In this document: positions 49,701 through 57,383 of the stretch, piece by piece | Numbering within the stretch: position 1 is the first letter of the stretch | How the letters are laid out: each line of letters starts with the position of its first letter | From: Rallus limicola | Lineage: Eukaryota > Chordata > Aves > Gruiformes > Rallidae | Reading direction: 5' to 3' | Length of the DNA stretch: 64,000 bases | Assembly (NCBI GenBank): GCA_022605955.1 | Contig: JAKCOZ010000006.1 | Span: forward strand, 1,922,001-1,986,000 | The notes under the pieces: model-generated | Told to the model about the DNA's origin: nothing | The model's input: the letters and a program-made list of their open reading frames with translations, nothing else | Databases searched by the model: none | Program-made: the position numbers and the translations under genes

Positions 49701-50415
49701 ATTTGCCCTTGGAAAAAGACCAGTTTTCTAAAGGTACATGGGTACTTGGTGCCTCATAAAAATCAGATGCTTCACAGAAGCTCTCATTTGAGCAAAGTGG
49801 AAGCACCACAATCACTAGTGCATTTTAGGTTGCCTAGAGGCCCCCCCATGCCTCAGTTTCCCCACTTCCAATGCACATTCTCAGGGATATGTGGGAAGAG
49901 CTTGGAAAGTCCAATCCAAATGTTAGGATGATGCTGTCTTTATTCCAGCATTTCTGTGATGTTAGGTGCAGCTGTAGGGACTGCATTGGGATGCAATACT
50001 TTTTACTTCAAAGAGCTATGCAGAGGGTCTTTGTCATGAACCAACTTTGCAGATGGGGAAACTGAGGCAAGGAGGAGATCCGAACCTCCATCTTTCTACT
50101 TAATTGGCTGTGCTACCTCCCAAACCCCAGGTCAGGACTACTTGTATCAATCCAGCTGCCACATCCTTGGAGAGGTGGACCCCAGCTCTGCACTGAGATG
50201 TGCAAAGTGTGTAGAAGGACCTGACACTGGCTCCTCATAACCCCTTCCCTTGTTTTCCAGTTGGGAAGCCAATTCCAGTGAAGAGGAAGCACAGACCCTC
50301 TGAGGAAGAAGTTGATCAAGTCCATCAGAAATATCTAAATGAATTGTGCAACCTCTTTGAGGAGCACAAAGCTAAATATAACATCCCAGAAGACAGACAC
50401 CTGGAATTTATATAG
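25664..50415 (+). CDS. MOGAT2: MOGAT2, monoacylglycerol O-acyltransferase 2 (6 coding exons)
   Basis: Complete coding region as join(25664-25757, 35078-35256, 46557-46761, 48241-48415, 48625-48824, 50261-50415): 1008 bases, 335 residues, close to the 334 of the human protein. All ten splice dinucleotides are GT/AG and every junction keeps phase. The enzyme transfers an acyl group from acyl-CoA to 2-monoacylglycerol to make diacylglycerol at the endoplasmic reticulum, mainly in enterocytes. Visible features: N-terminus [11 protein letters not shown]; a hydrophobic region at about residues 20-60 that should anchor it in the membrane; HPHG at 109-112, the DGAT2-family active-site motif; GGAQEALDA at 187-195; RKGFVRLA at 207-214; SFGEN at 226-230; and a C-terminal [17 protein letters not shown] segment. 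MOGAT1, MOGAT3 and DGAT2 are paralogues, but the closest match by eye and the neighbouring, divergently oriented MAP6 both indicate MOGAT2. No disabling change is seen. Confidence 0.96.
26464..26659. repeat. (AGGAG)n pentamer microsatellite
   Basis: About 38-39 nearly perfect copies of a five-base purine unit (AGGAG/GGAGA) in MOGAT2 intron 1. The same pentamer forms a second array at 53970-54081. All-purine on one strand, so triplex-prone. Arg/Glu/Gly or Leu/Ser/Pro open frames here are artefacts of the repeat. Confidence 0.98.
27679..27788 (-). mobile_element. short CR1 tail
   Basis: Inverted CR1 terminus ('agaatcatagaatcatagga', 'ttggaagggaccccaaggat') of the subfamily also found at 4766, 19498 and 50695. 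Only about 110 bases remain: a severely 5'-truncated insertion. Confidence 0.9.
29645..30110 (-). mobile_element. CR1 LINE 3' fragment
   Basis: Minus-strand CR1 beginning 'gaatcacggaatcacagagc', with the 'gatcatctagtccaaccccc' block, a 3' block and the RT end ([19 protein letters not shown] reverse frame) to about 30110. Confidence 0.9.
30296..30570 (-). mobile_element. CR1 LINE 3' fragment
   Basis: Minus-strand non-coding CR1 block starting 'atcacagaatcacaaggttg'. Same subfamily as 2511-2800 and 54424-54692. Confidence 0.92.
30762..30838 (+). mobile_element. CR1 tail relic
   Basis: 'gaacttgatggtctttaagg' and 'ccttccaacccaaaccagtc' identify the extreme 3' end of a plus-strand CR1. Very similar to the relic in MOGAT2 intron 4 (48557-48604). 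Confidence 0.75.
30839..32509. other. no gene seen
   Basis: Part of MOGAT2 intron 1. An AT-rich patch at about 32115-32240 and no supported coding sequence. Confidence 0.5.
32515..33419 (-). mobile_element. solo LTR (ERVL-type endogenous retrovirus)
   Basis: 905-base element bounded by TG (32515) and CA (33419) and flanked by a perfect 5-base target duplication CATTT (32510-32514 and 33420-33424). Internal phrases such as 'ggtttgaccctggctagagg', 'ctatcactccccttctcagc' and 'catcgctgatgggctcagcc' match a common avian LTR that I recognise from memory. A 5-base duplication is usual for the ERVL class. On the minus strand it would begin TGCCATAG and end CCACCACA; the orientation is inferred. No internal retroviral genes are present, so recombination between LTRs has removed them. 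Confidence 0.82.
33425..35077. other. no gene seen
   Basis: End of MOGAT2 intron 1 up to the exon 2 acceptor. AT-rich around 34490-34580. No repeat recognised. Confidence 0.5.
35078..35256 (+). CDS. MOGAT2: MOGAT2 coding exon 2
   Basis: Acceptor 'ttttctcttag' at 35067-35077, donor GTAAGT at 35257. It starts with the last two bases of the split Ala codon and encodes the second hydrophobic part ([20 protein letters not shown]), the [18 protein letters not shown] segment and ends MRDYFPIT in phase 0. The WxxDxxxPxxGGR pattern is shared across the DGAT2 family. Confidence 0.96.
36529..37018 (-). mobile_element. CR1 LINE 3' fragment with RT end
   Basis: Minus-strand CR1 beginning 'catagaatgtattgagttgg'. 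The minus strand at 36831-37022 encodes the end of the RT ORF ([19 protein letters not shown]). Confidence 0.92.
37122..37395 (-). mobile_element. CR1 LINE 3' fragment containing a palindromic insertion
   Basis: Minus-strand CR1 beginning 'catagaatcacagaatcatt' and ending near 'ttcctcttgtcctatcc'. Its usual 'tttcagtgaagaac' block is interrupted by an inverted duplication (37295-37338) described separately. Confidence 0.92.
37295..37338. repeat. perfect 19-base inverted repeat, 6-base loop
   Basis: Left arm AGTTGAATATTAAGTTCTT (37295-37313), loop TCAGTG, right arm AAGAACTTAATATTCAACT (37320-37338). The arms are exactly complementary. The right arm continues normal CR1 sequence; the left arm is an inverted copy of it, flanked by a repeated 'tttcagt'. 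Confidence 0.97.
37396..38218. other. no gene seen
   Basis: Part of MOGAT2 intron 2 with no recognised feature. Confidence 0.5.
38220..38390 (+). mobile_element. CR1 tail fragment
   Basis: Plus-strand CR1 3' block: 'ggaggtgttcaaggccaggt', 'ggttggaactagatg', ending 'ttctatgatattcctg'. 5' truncated at about 38220. Confidence 0.9.
38392..40480. other. no gene seen
   Basis: Unique-looking sequence within MOGAT2 intron 2. Short A/T runs only. Confidence 0.5.
40488..40865 (+). mobile_element. internal CR1 fragment with AT-rich insertion
   Basis: Plus-strand CR1 from the middle of ORF2: 'gcagatgaca' continues after an insertion as 'ccaagctg', then 'gacctggacaggctggagaa' and 'tcaggagatgatgggctgga', stopping at about 40865 without a CR1 3' end. 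A 46-base AT-rich segment (40501-40546) interrupts it. Confidence 0.85.
40875..42740. other. no gene seen
   Basis: Unassigned sequence in MOGAT2 intron 2. No repeat recognised by eye. Confidence 0.5.
42742..42910 (-). mobile_element. CR1 tail fragment
   Basis: Inverted CR1 end: 'gatcattaggagctggaagg', 'gatcatctagtccaacctcc', up to 'gcagcctggcccagtgctg'. Related to 29645-30110. Confidence 0.88.
42972..43064 (-). mobile_element. short CR1 tail
   Basis: 'aattacagaatcagaggctt', 'tgatccaaccccctgtgagg' and 'gacacccagagcaagatg' mark about 90 bases of an inverted CR1 end. Confidence 0.75.
43296..43595 (-). mobile_element. CR1 LINE 3' fragment
   Basis: Inverted CR1 end beginning 'catagaatcacaggctgttt', with '3' block 'gatggggcatctaccacctc'. 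A second copy of the terminal phrase 'catagaatcacag' lies 65 bases to the left at 43232. Confidence 0.9.
43735..44192 (+). mobile_element. CR1 LINE 3' fragment
   Basis: Plus-strand CR1: late RT region ('gagcatctctcctatgggga'), 3' block ('gtgagggtgacagagccctg') and tail 'ttccaacccccaccattctg'. Stop codons break the coding part. Confidence 0.92.
44193..44734. other. no gene seen
   Basis: Spacer between two plus-strand CR1 copies in MOGAT2 intron 2. Confidence 0.5.
44735..45198 (+). mobile_element. CR1 LINE 3' fragment, well preserved
   Basis: Plus-strand CR1 with a 70-80 residue RT end in one open frame (44741-45007: [20 protein letters not shown]) and an intact 3' block. Ends 'gcggttctacgattctttt'. 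Nearly the reverse complement of the copy at 870-1458, so it is probably a younger subfamily. Confidence 0.94.
45454..45645 (-). mobile_element. CR1 tail fragment
   Basis: Inverted CR1 end: 'tatcacagaacctcagactg', 'ccatgggcaggcacaccact', up to 'ggcctcaccaccctcagc'. Confidence 0.88.
45928..46172 (-). mobile_element. CR1 tail fragment
   Basis: Inverted CR1 end beginning 'cagaatcatatgatgtgtta', with 'ggtcatctagtccaacctcc'. Near its inner end a short tandem duplication ('aagaatttcttcctgaagta' / 'aagaacttcttcctaaa') is seen. Confidence 0.9.
46173..46556. other. MOGAT2: end of MOGAT2 intron 2
   Basis: Includes a T-rich run (46249-46258) and the exon 3 acceptor 'ccctgtgtccag'. No other feature. 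Confidence 0.5.
46557..46761 (+). CDS. MOGAT2: MOGAT2 coding exon 3 (active-site HPHG)
   Basis: Acceptor 'gtgtccag' before 46557, donor GTAAGC at 46762. Encodes [21 protein letters not shown], with the HPHG motif at 46608-46619 (residues 109-112), then [19 protein letters not shown] and [19 protein letters not shown] is essential for acyl transfer in the DGAT2 family. Ends after the first base of a Gly codon. Confidence 0.97.
46762..48240 (+). other. MOGAT2: MOGAT2 intron 3
   Basis: 1.48 kb intron, GTAAGC donor, pyrimidine-rich acceptor 'cctctctgccctccag'. No CR1 or other repeat recognised, in contrast to introns 1 and 2. Confidence 0.9.
48241..48415 (+). CDS. MOGAT2: MOGAT2 coding exon 4
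   Basis: Encodes [20 protein letters not shown], then [16 protein letters not shown] and [13 protein letters not shown]. The GGAQEALDA and RKGFVRLA segments are strongly conserved in the MOGAT/DGAT2 family. The donor after 48415 is GTGATG, a weak match to consensus, and the exon runs straight into an in-frame TGA if it is not spliced. Confidence 0.96.
48416..48624 (+). other. MOGAT2: MOGAT2 intron 4 (209 bases)
   Basis: Short G-rich intron. Its last third is a CR1 3'-end relic, and the best branch-point match (CCTAACC, A at 48594) lies in that relic, 30 bases before the acceptor AG at 48623-48624. Confidence 0.92.
48557..48604 (+). mobile_element. CR1 tail relic inside MOGAT2 intron 4
   Basis: 'gaaacttgatggtctttaag' followed by 'gtcccttccaaccctaacca' is the CR1 3' end in plus orientation, closely matching the relic at 30781-30826. 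It lies 20-68 bases upstream of exon 5. Confidence 0.75.
48625..48824 (+). CDS. MOGAT2: MOGAT2 coding exon 5
   Basis: Acceptor 'ggctccccacag', donor GTAAGT at 48825. Encodes [17 protein letters not shown], the [18 protein letters not shown] segment, [20 protein letters not shown] and the start of TVV. The SFGEN and GRG/ARG..Q.SFGL..Y motifs are typical of the family. Confidence 0.97.
48825..50260 (+). other. MOGAT2: MOGAT2 intron 5
   Basis: 1.44 kb intron, GTAAGT donor, acceptor 'cccttgttttccag'. No recognisable repeat or gene. Confidence 0.9.
50261..50415 (+). CDS. MOGAT2: MOGAT2 coding exon 6 and stop
   Basis: Encodes [20 protein letters not shown] and [20 protein letters not shown], ending LEFI and TAG at 50413-50415. 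The lysine-rich KPIPVKRK is more basic than in mammals. Confidence 0.96.
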
Positions 50416-50694
50416 AGCTCATCAAGTGAGGTGAAACCATGGAGATCATGCTCTGTGTTTTCCCCTGTCTTTGGAACTATTTCACAACCTCACTTTACTC
50501 ACATTTAACCTATGGTCTGAACAGTGGGGAGGACTTGACTTTTCAAGCATTTACATGGGTTTAGGGACACAGATTTAATTTTTAGTCCCTGTAAGACCCT
50601 TAAAAGGTATAAAAAAAGACAAAAACCATCTGTGGTCAGCATGGTTGAAACACCTCAGCAGAAAAGTCACTCTTCCAAGTCCATAAAAGCATAA
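50416..50694 (+). other. MOGAT2: MOGAT2 3' UTR (proximal)
   Basis: Sequence after the stop codon and before a CR1. There is no AATAAA; the variant signal TATAAA at 50608-50613 is followed by a GT-rich stretch (50631-50649), so a short 3' UTR of about 220 bases is possible. The transcript could also continue through the CR1. Confidence 0.45.
50608..50613 (+). terminator. MOGAT2: candidate variant poly(A) signal
   Basis: TATAAA hexamer within A-rich sequence about 195 bases after the MOGAT2 stop, with downstream 'ctgtggtcagcatggttg'. It is a known but weak variant; no other good signal precedes the CR1. Confidence 0.3.
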
Positions 50695-51325
50695 AATCAT
50701 AGACTGGTCTGGGTTGGAAGGGACCCCAAGGATCACACAGTTCCAACCCCCCTGCCACAGGCTGGGCCACCAACCTCCAGGCCTGGAGCTACACAAGGTT
50801 GCCCAGGGCCCCATCCAACCTGGCCTTCAACACCCCCAGGGATGGGGCACCCACCCCCTCTCTGGGCAGCCTGTTCCAGCCCCTCACCACTCACTCTGTA
50901 AAAATCTTCCCCCTAAGATCTCATCTAAACCTTCCCTCCTCCAGCTTCACTCCACCCCCCTTGTCCTGCCAGTCTGTGCCCTTTAACAAGCTGATTCCCC
51001 TCCTGTTTCTCTGCTCCCTTCAGGGACTGGCAGGCTGCAATGAGGTCCCCCCACAGCCTTCTCTTCTCCAGGCTGAACAAGCCCAGCTCTCTCAGCCTTG
51101 CTTTGTATGGGAGGTGCTCCAGCCCTCTACTGATCTCCGTGGCTCCTCTGACCCCTCTCTAACAGTCCCACATCTTTCTTGTATTGGGGCCCCAGCTCGG
51201 GACACAGGACTCCAGCTGGGGCCTCCTGAGGGCAGAGCAGAGAGGGACAATCCCCTCCCTGTCCCTGCTGCCACCCCTCTGCCTCGCCCTTCTGAGCTGC
51301 AAGAGCCACTGCTGGCTCAGGGGAA
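50695..51325 (-). mobile_element. CR1 LINE 3' fragment with RT end
   Basis: Minus-strand CR1 beginning 'aatcatagactggtctgggt', very close to the copy at 4766-5365 across its whole length. Minus-strand coding remnants lie at about 51092-51309. Confidence 0.93.
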
Positions 51326-52804
51326 GTTTCTCATCCATGCTCTACATATCTTTAATTGCTCTGGGCTCTTTTCTTCTCACCTGACACACAACTTATCAGA
51401 AAGTCCATACTCCCAGCATGGTGCTGGGCTCCCTTGGCAGCAACATGCTGCTGTACCGCACCGAGAGAAAGAATTAAAACCTTTCTAAGGGGTAAGGGCT
51501 CATCCTAATGATACATCCTACCTGGGCTCTGAGAGTCCTACTTTCATTTTATTTATTTAACCCCTGCATGGAAATGCCTTGGACCAGCCACCAGCCATGG
51601 TGGCAGTGTCACTGTGCATTTCATTTTACAAATGAGGCCATTTCGTAAGGAGAGCGTGGCCAGGAGAAGTGATTTAGGACAGGAAATATGGCTCATAAAG
51701 CCACGTTTGGCAGGTGATCAAGGCTTTAAATAGCTGCTTCTTCTTGATATCCAGAACTTTATTAAACTCTGCACTTAATGGGATTTCACAACGTGGAAGT
51801 TTTAGGTGGCAGGAAGCCATCTGCTCAAATCAGCTTTACATCACCCCTTCAGAGCCCTTATACCACCACCTCCTTCTCTCTCTCCCCCTTCATTTCTCGT
51901 TCTCCTCCTCACACACTATTCACCACCTGCAAGAAGCCACCAAAACATCCCTCAGAGCATGAGCACTTCATTGCACCCAGGATTTTTGTTACTGCAGCTG
52001 CAAGAATTGCCTTTGAGACAGAAAACACACAGAACTGTTCCTGAACTGACAATACCAAGGCCATGGTGTTTTCTTTTCCCTTTCCTCCTGCCCTGATCGA
52101 GTTACTCCACTGTTAATCTGAATGACCCACCACAAATCCCTCCTATTCCCAGAAAACAAGCAGCGACAGGGAAGAATTTGATAGAGCCTTTATTGACATT
52201 TCTAAACACTCCTGTAATCCCACACTAATCCAGTCAAATAAAGCAGGTGACCTGCTATGATTTCTTGTTTGGTTTCTATTAATAGACTTTTTCTTTTGTC
52301 CTTAATTAAGGACAGAGGTGCTTAAGCAGGAGGAAGATTTATGCACCAGGGAATTAAAAATAATAATTATATCCCACCTTTTTCTTTTGGTGTTCATCAC
52401 CATCCAAGCTCTACCTGAACTCCATTTTTTCCCTATCCTTTTCTCTGCCTTCCCTGATATTGTCCACGCCACCACAAGATGAATGTCACCATGAACTTCT
52501 GTGAGCATCCTGATGGGGACTGGTGCTGGTTGGGAATGATGGGGATGTCCCCAGGGACACAGCATGGAGTGCTGTGGGGGTGGCGGGGGTGGACTCCAGG
52601 GGTGACAACAAGGACCTGAGATGTTGATGCAAGGAGAAAAGGAGCAAAGGTGTTGCTGTTGAGGTGAAAATCAGCAGTGCACAAGGGAGAGGATTTGGGG
52701 AGATGTGTTGATATTCTGGGGATGTAGGAAGTGGGGAGGGAGCAGGATGCAAGGTCTTTTCCATGGCATTCAGAAGGATGGTGAGTGTTGGTACAGACAA
52801 CAAG
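51326..52804. other. no gene seen
   Basis: Intergenic sequence downstream of MOGAT2. An AATAAA at 52237-52242 followed by T/G-rich sequence could be a distal polyadenylation site but has no other support. Confidence 0.5.
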
Positions 52805-52805
52805 T

Positions 52806-52880
52806 GTTGGCTCTGTAGACGAGTCTGTAGTTGGATTTGATGATCTTAAAGGTCTTTTCCAACCAAAAAGATTCTGTTTC
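52806..52880 (+). mobile_element. CR1 tail relic
   Basis: 'ttggatttgatgatcttaaa' and 'ggtcttttccaaccaaaaag' then 'attctg': extreme 3' end of a plus-strand CR1. Confidence 0.8.
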
Positions 52881-53969
52881 CATGCAATGACTCTGCTCCA
52901 ACCTGGTAGAGAAGCTGCATTAGAAGGTTTGCTACCCAGTTGCCCATGAACACATCAGCCTTCCCCTTTGGGGACCTGACACAGTGATGCCTCCCATGCC
53001 ACAGATGCACCTACTTGGGAGGTGAGATGGTCCATCACCACCGATGCTATTGTCAAAGAGAGAAAAGGCAGAAAATGGGTGGCCAGGAAAAAAGTCCCAG
53101 GGAGGAATGGGGAGGAGGATGCTGGAGTTCTCTGAAGGTTGATGGTGCAGTCCAAGACCCGAAAGAAAAGGAAGACCACAGCACTGGAGAAGAGGGGTCA
53201 GAGGAGTGCATTGGCTATATATAATTGGCTTCCTTTTTGAGGTCAGTTTTATCTCACATTCTGGAACGTGTCCTCGATCCCTCGGGGACCTATATCACCC
53301 TGGAGAGGTCAGTGCCTGGGTTATTCAAGGGGCTCAGAGTCATGAGAGTTCTCATCTTCTCGAAAGGCCAGAACTGTCTCCAAGCAAAACAGGGTAAGAT
53401 GAGGAGCTTTTGAGCTATTTCAGCCTAGCACAGAGCTTTCTGGGGGATTAAATCTTCTCTGATGCCACACAAGGCAGGAGAAGCCTCAAGAAAAGAGGAG
53501 TGCCTGGATCAGCCAGTCAAACCCAACTACGTTGGGTTTGGACTCCGCAGCTCGCGTTTGAGGCACAGATGCTGGTACTGGGGGGACAGCCAAGCTGTCA
53601 CTCCAAAATAAGGAGTTTTTAACTTTAAATGGTTAAAAACGACACAGCACGTTTCCTACCAGCACATCCACCCCCTATTTCTGCCACTGACTTTGATTTA
53701 AAGAACTGAGCCCAAGGAGAAGTGCTACATTTCTTGCCTCTCTTGCAGAAATTTCAAATTTCAACCTTTTTGAGATTTCTGTGGAAAATCCAGACTGGAA
53801 AATGCAGTAAAAAATAGAAGTCTCATGACTGAGTATTCCTCTGCTGCCCTGTCTCTTCCTCATGATCTCTCCAGTATTTCTGTTGCGAGAGGCTCTAATC
53901 TGGATTTGCCTTACTTAGCAGGTTCAGATCATGAGGGTCAGAAGAAAACCTCCGACAACCAGTGAATAT
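52881..53969. other. no gene seen
   Basis: Unassigned intergenic sequence. Purine-rich 53055-53200. Confidence 0.5.
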
Positions 53970-54081
53970 GGAGAGGAGAGGAGAGGAGAGGAGAGGAGAG
54001 GAGAGGAGAGGAGAGGAGAGGAGAGGAGAGGAGAGGAGAGGAGAGGAGAGGAGAGGAGAGGAGAGGAGAGGAGAGGAGAGG
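53970..54081. repeat. second (AGGAG)n pentamer array
   Basis: About 22 copies of the same purine pentamer and in the same strand orientation as the array at 26464-26659, 27.3 kb away. Confidence 0.98.
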
Positions 54082-54423
54082 CAAGCAAAATACCTTTTTC
54101 TTTGCCCTTCTGTAGCTGCAGCTCTACAAATTTGTTTTCCTTCCCTGGGAATGGGGTTAACCTGTTGCTCGCTCTTGTGGCAAACAACTAGAAAAATGCA
54201 TGGGGTTTTTTTTCTGCTCAGGGAAAGATTTCCTGCTTTTAATTCAATAAAGACCAAAAATGTGGTATGTTAAACATCCCACCCTCACCCCACAGAGCAT
54301 TTTCCCTTTCGAGAAAGGAAATAAAATTGCAAAAGCATCTGAAGCCCATCACTTTTTTCTTTCAAAAAACATTTAAAGCATTTAAAAATCAGAAGAAATA
54401 TGCATGTGTCCCTATGAATCAAG
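54082..54423. other. no gene seen
   Basis: Spacer between the pentamer array and a CR1. No supported feature. Confidence 0.5.
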
Positions 54424-54692
54424 GAATCACAGAATCACAAGGTTGGAAAAGACCTTTAAGATCATCAAGTCCAACTGTTCCTGTCCTATGCTAAATCATA
54501 TCACTAAGTACCTCATCTGCCCTTTTTTTAAACACATCCAAGGATGGTGACTCAGCCCCCTCCCTGGGCAGCCTGTTCCAGGCCCTGACAGCTCTTTTCA
54601 GTGAAAGATTTTTTCCCTAACACCTAATATGACCCTGCTCTGGCACAGCTTTGTGCCATTTCCCCTTGTCCCATCTCCTGTCCCCCGGCTGA
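54424..54692 (-). mobile_element. CR1 LINE 3' fragment
   Basis: Inverted CR1 end 'aatcacagaatcacaaggtt' with 'aagacctttaagatcatcaa', to 'ttgtcccatctcctgtcccc'. Same subfamily as 2511 and 30296. Confidence 0.92.
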
Positions 54693-57085
54693 TCACTTGG
54701 ATTTATTCAATGCTTGTGGAAATATGCATGTGCAGAAAGCCATGCATGCACAGAATATTGAGTATGCATGGAAAAAAACTGCTTCAATTTTGGGGAAGAC
54801 ATTTTTCTGGGTTACTGATCTGATCTGAAGGGGAATGAACATGAGCCAGCAGTGCTTTTATCTTCCAACACAGTCAGCAAGCACAGGACTTGGTCACTTA
54901 CTGCAAACAAACGATTCATGGCCAAGGGTGCCTGTGGATGCTGGAGGCATTCACCTCCACATCACAGAGAACTTTGAACCTGGAGAACAACAATGCTGCA
55001 CTGCCAAGAGCATGTAAACACGGCTATAGGATTCTTCCACCGAGGGGATATGGTGAGGTCAGGATTTTCAGCAGTGTTTACAAAGTGCTTAGCTTCTACC
55101 TTCTGAAAAGGAGATCCTTTAAGCTGCAGTGTGGTGGGGTCTCCTAGCAAGGCTTAAGCACCTCATTTTACTCATCGTCAACCCAAAATCTTGAGTGGAG
55201 AGAGTTGGTATTGCTACTTGCTCACTCGCTGGAGTCAGAGTGTGTCCTTCTGGTGAGGCAATGAGCTGGGTTACAGGTTTTTCCACGCTGTATTTTATAT
55301 CAGTCCCGTGACATTACCTACAAATCCCACAGTGTGCCTTTGCTTCCAAGAACTGCCAAGCACTTTACAAGTAAATACGAACCATAATCCCCGGAGAGGT
55401 GGAGCAGGAGCTTCTTTAACCCCTCCATTGATGCTGGACTGCTGTCAACCTGACACCATGTACGTCACAGGGCCAGAGAGCAAGAAGCAGCATTACCCTG
55501 TGGCCCAAATCCCTGGTGCATCTAGATGCAACTGTTCTGCTGCGAGTCGCAAAGCTGAGACCTGAATCCCCAATCCTGTGTCCTGGGGTCTTAAACACAG
55601 CACTGCCTTTCCCTTTATAGTTAAGCCCTCAAGACAAGATTGGGGGCAAGTCTCTGACCCATTTCAACCAACTTTTGCAACCACCAATGCATCCTATTAA
55701 CTGTCCTCTGCTTGATGTTGCTCCTATCCCACTGCCATTTAAAGTCTCATCCTGGTGGCAGCTGGACAGCCTGGCTCCCAGCATTGCTGAATTATTACAG
55801 GATGCAGAGGTATCTGCAAAAGCCCTGACAAATAAATGAGAGTGGTGGGATGAACACTTCTCCAGATCCTCCAGGTCTCTGCATCTTACCCCCTTACAGG
55901 CAGGAGCCCTCTAAGAGACAGAAGTTTTGACTTCCAAGAACTCAAGCAAGTGACAGTGTGTCCCAGCAGCACATCACCAGCTCCTCCAGCTATTAATTAC
56001 CCATGAACAATGCCAAGGACATCCTGGTTGTATGTCTGTAGAAGTGATGAGTAAACCCTAATGATAGCAGAAGCTCATTGAATCAGAGGAGACACCCATC
56101 ATCTGTAGGTGCCTTTAAGGTTGAAGTGCACAACACACACTTTTGCTGTATGTACAAATCATTGTACCAGCAAGAAGGGACCTCTGTATGAACACAGCCA
56201 AACATGAATTATTTTGTATGTGAACCCAGAAAATGTCTTGGATCTTCTTAAGTTGTTAGGAGACATCCTGTGGCTCCATAGGTCACATGTTGTAGTTAAA
56301 AATGGGGTAGAAACTGAGATTGTATCTTGATACTGGGTTCTGTGTAATTATTCTGAGTAGAGAGAAGATTTGTTGCCAAATAATCCTGTGGAGAAAGTGT
56401 CCTAGAGGCATTTATGTAAGTCCTGTGAAAAGTCAGGATCCTGGGTGTAAAGCTGGTTGGATCACAATCAGCAAATCCCCTTCTCCCATGGGAGCAGTGC
56501 TGTCCTCCAAGAATGTTTTTGTTCCTCACATGGGGACAGCTATTCTGGCCAAGCTGCACTTGACTGCCTCAAGGACATGCCCACAGTGGCAAGGTTGGAG
56601 GCAGGAAACCTGTTGAGTGCTTCGTCCCAGCCTGGTGGGTAACAAGTGCAGTCTGATATTCTGCCTGGGTCACTTTGGTGCTCCAGGTCTTGGTGTCCTG
56701 TCCTAGCTCATTTTTCTGCCTCATTTTGTCACAGAAGTTGATTTGCTTCTGATTTAGATTCCTGTTCCTAGGCTCAGCATGAGTCCTGATTCAGGTCTTG
56801 GTTATGGGACTCTAACCATTGAGCCAGGAGGCCATCAGGACCTAAAACATTAAGAAACCACCTCTTCAGAGAAAAATGAGCTTCTTACACGAAAGAAAAA
56901 TAGAGTGGTGTCTGCATTCAGGGCTTATTCAGTCCTGGAAAGATGGGGTTAACTCATCACCTCTCATCTACAGACAAATCCAGAGGATGCTCCTGGCATG
57001 AGCCTTGGAGCAATTAGCTATTGCACTAGAAATCCTCCAGGGTCAAAGACCATCCCACTAAAAACAGGGGCTGCACATTATGTAC
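54693..57085. other. no gene seen
   Basis: 2.4 kb of intergenic DNA with no recognised repeats or coding sequence. DGAT2 lies next to MOGAT2 in mammals on this side, but I see none of its exons in the window. Confidence 0.5.
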
Positions 57086-57089
57086 TATT

Positions 57090-57383
57090 GATAGCATTCC
57101 AGTGCCTAAAAGGGCTCCAGGAGAGCTGGAGAGGGGCTGGTGCTGAGGGCAAGGAGGGCCAGGCCCAGGGGAATGGCCTTCAGCTGCAGGAGGGGGATGG
57201 AGAGGGGCTGGGAGGCAGAAATCCTTTCTGGGGATGGGGGAGGCCCTGGCACAGGGTGCCCAGAGAAGCTGGGGCTGCCTGGGCTGAGGGGGGTGTCCCT
57301 GCCCATGGCAGGGTGGGACTAGATGGGCTTTGAGGACCCTTCCCACCCAAACCAGCCTGGGTTTCTGTGATTCTATGACTAAA
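57090..57383 (+). mobile_element. CR1 LINE 3' fragment
   Basis: Plus-strand CR1 block ('ctccaggagagctggagagg', 'aggagggccaggcccagggg') ending 'gtttctgtgattctatgact'. Confidence 0.92.

Noticed and set aside
53206..53413. Possible DGAT2 first exon downstream of MOGAT2
   Set aside because: The hydrophobic frame beginning 'MASFLRSVLS' does not match the DGAT2 N-terminus and has no fitting donor with a following exon.
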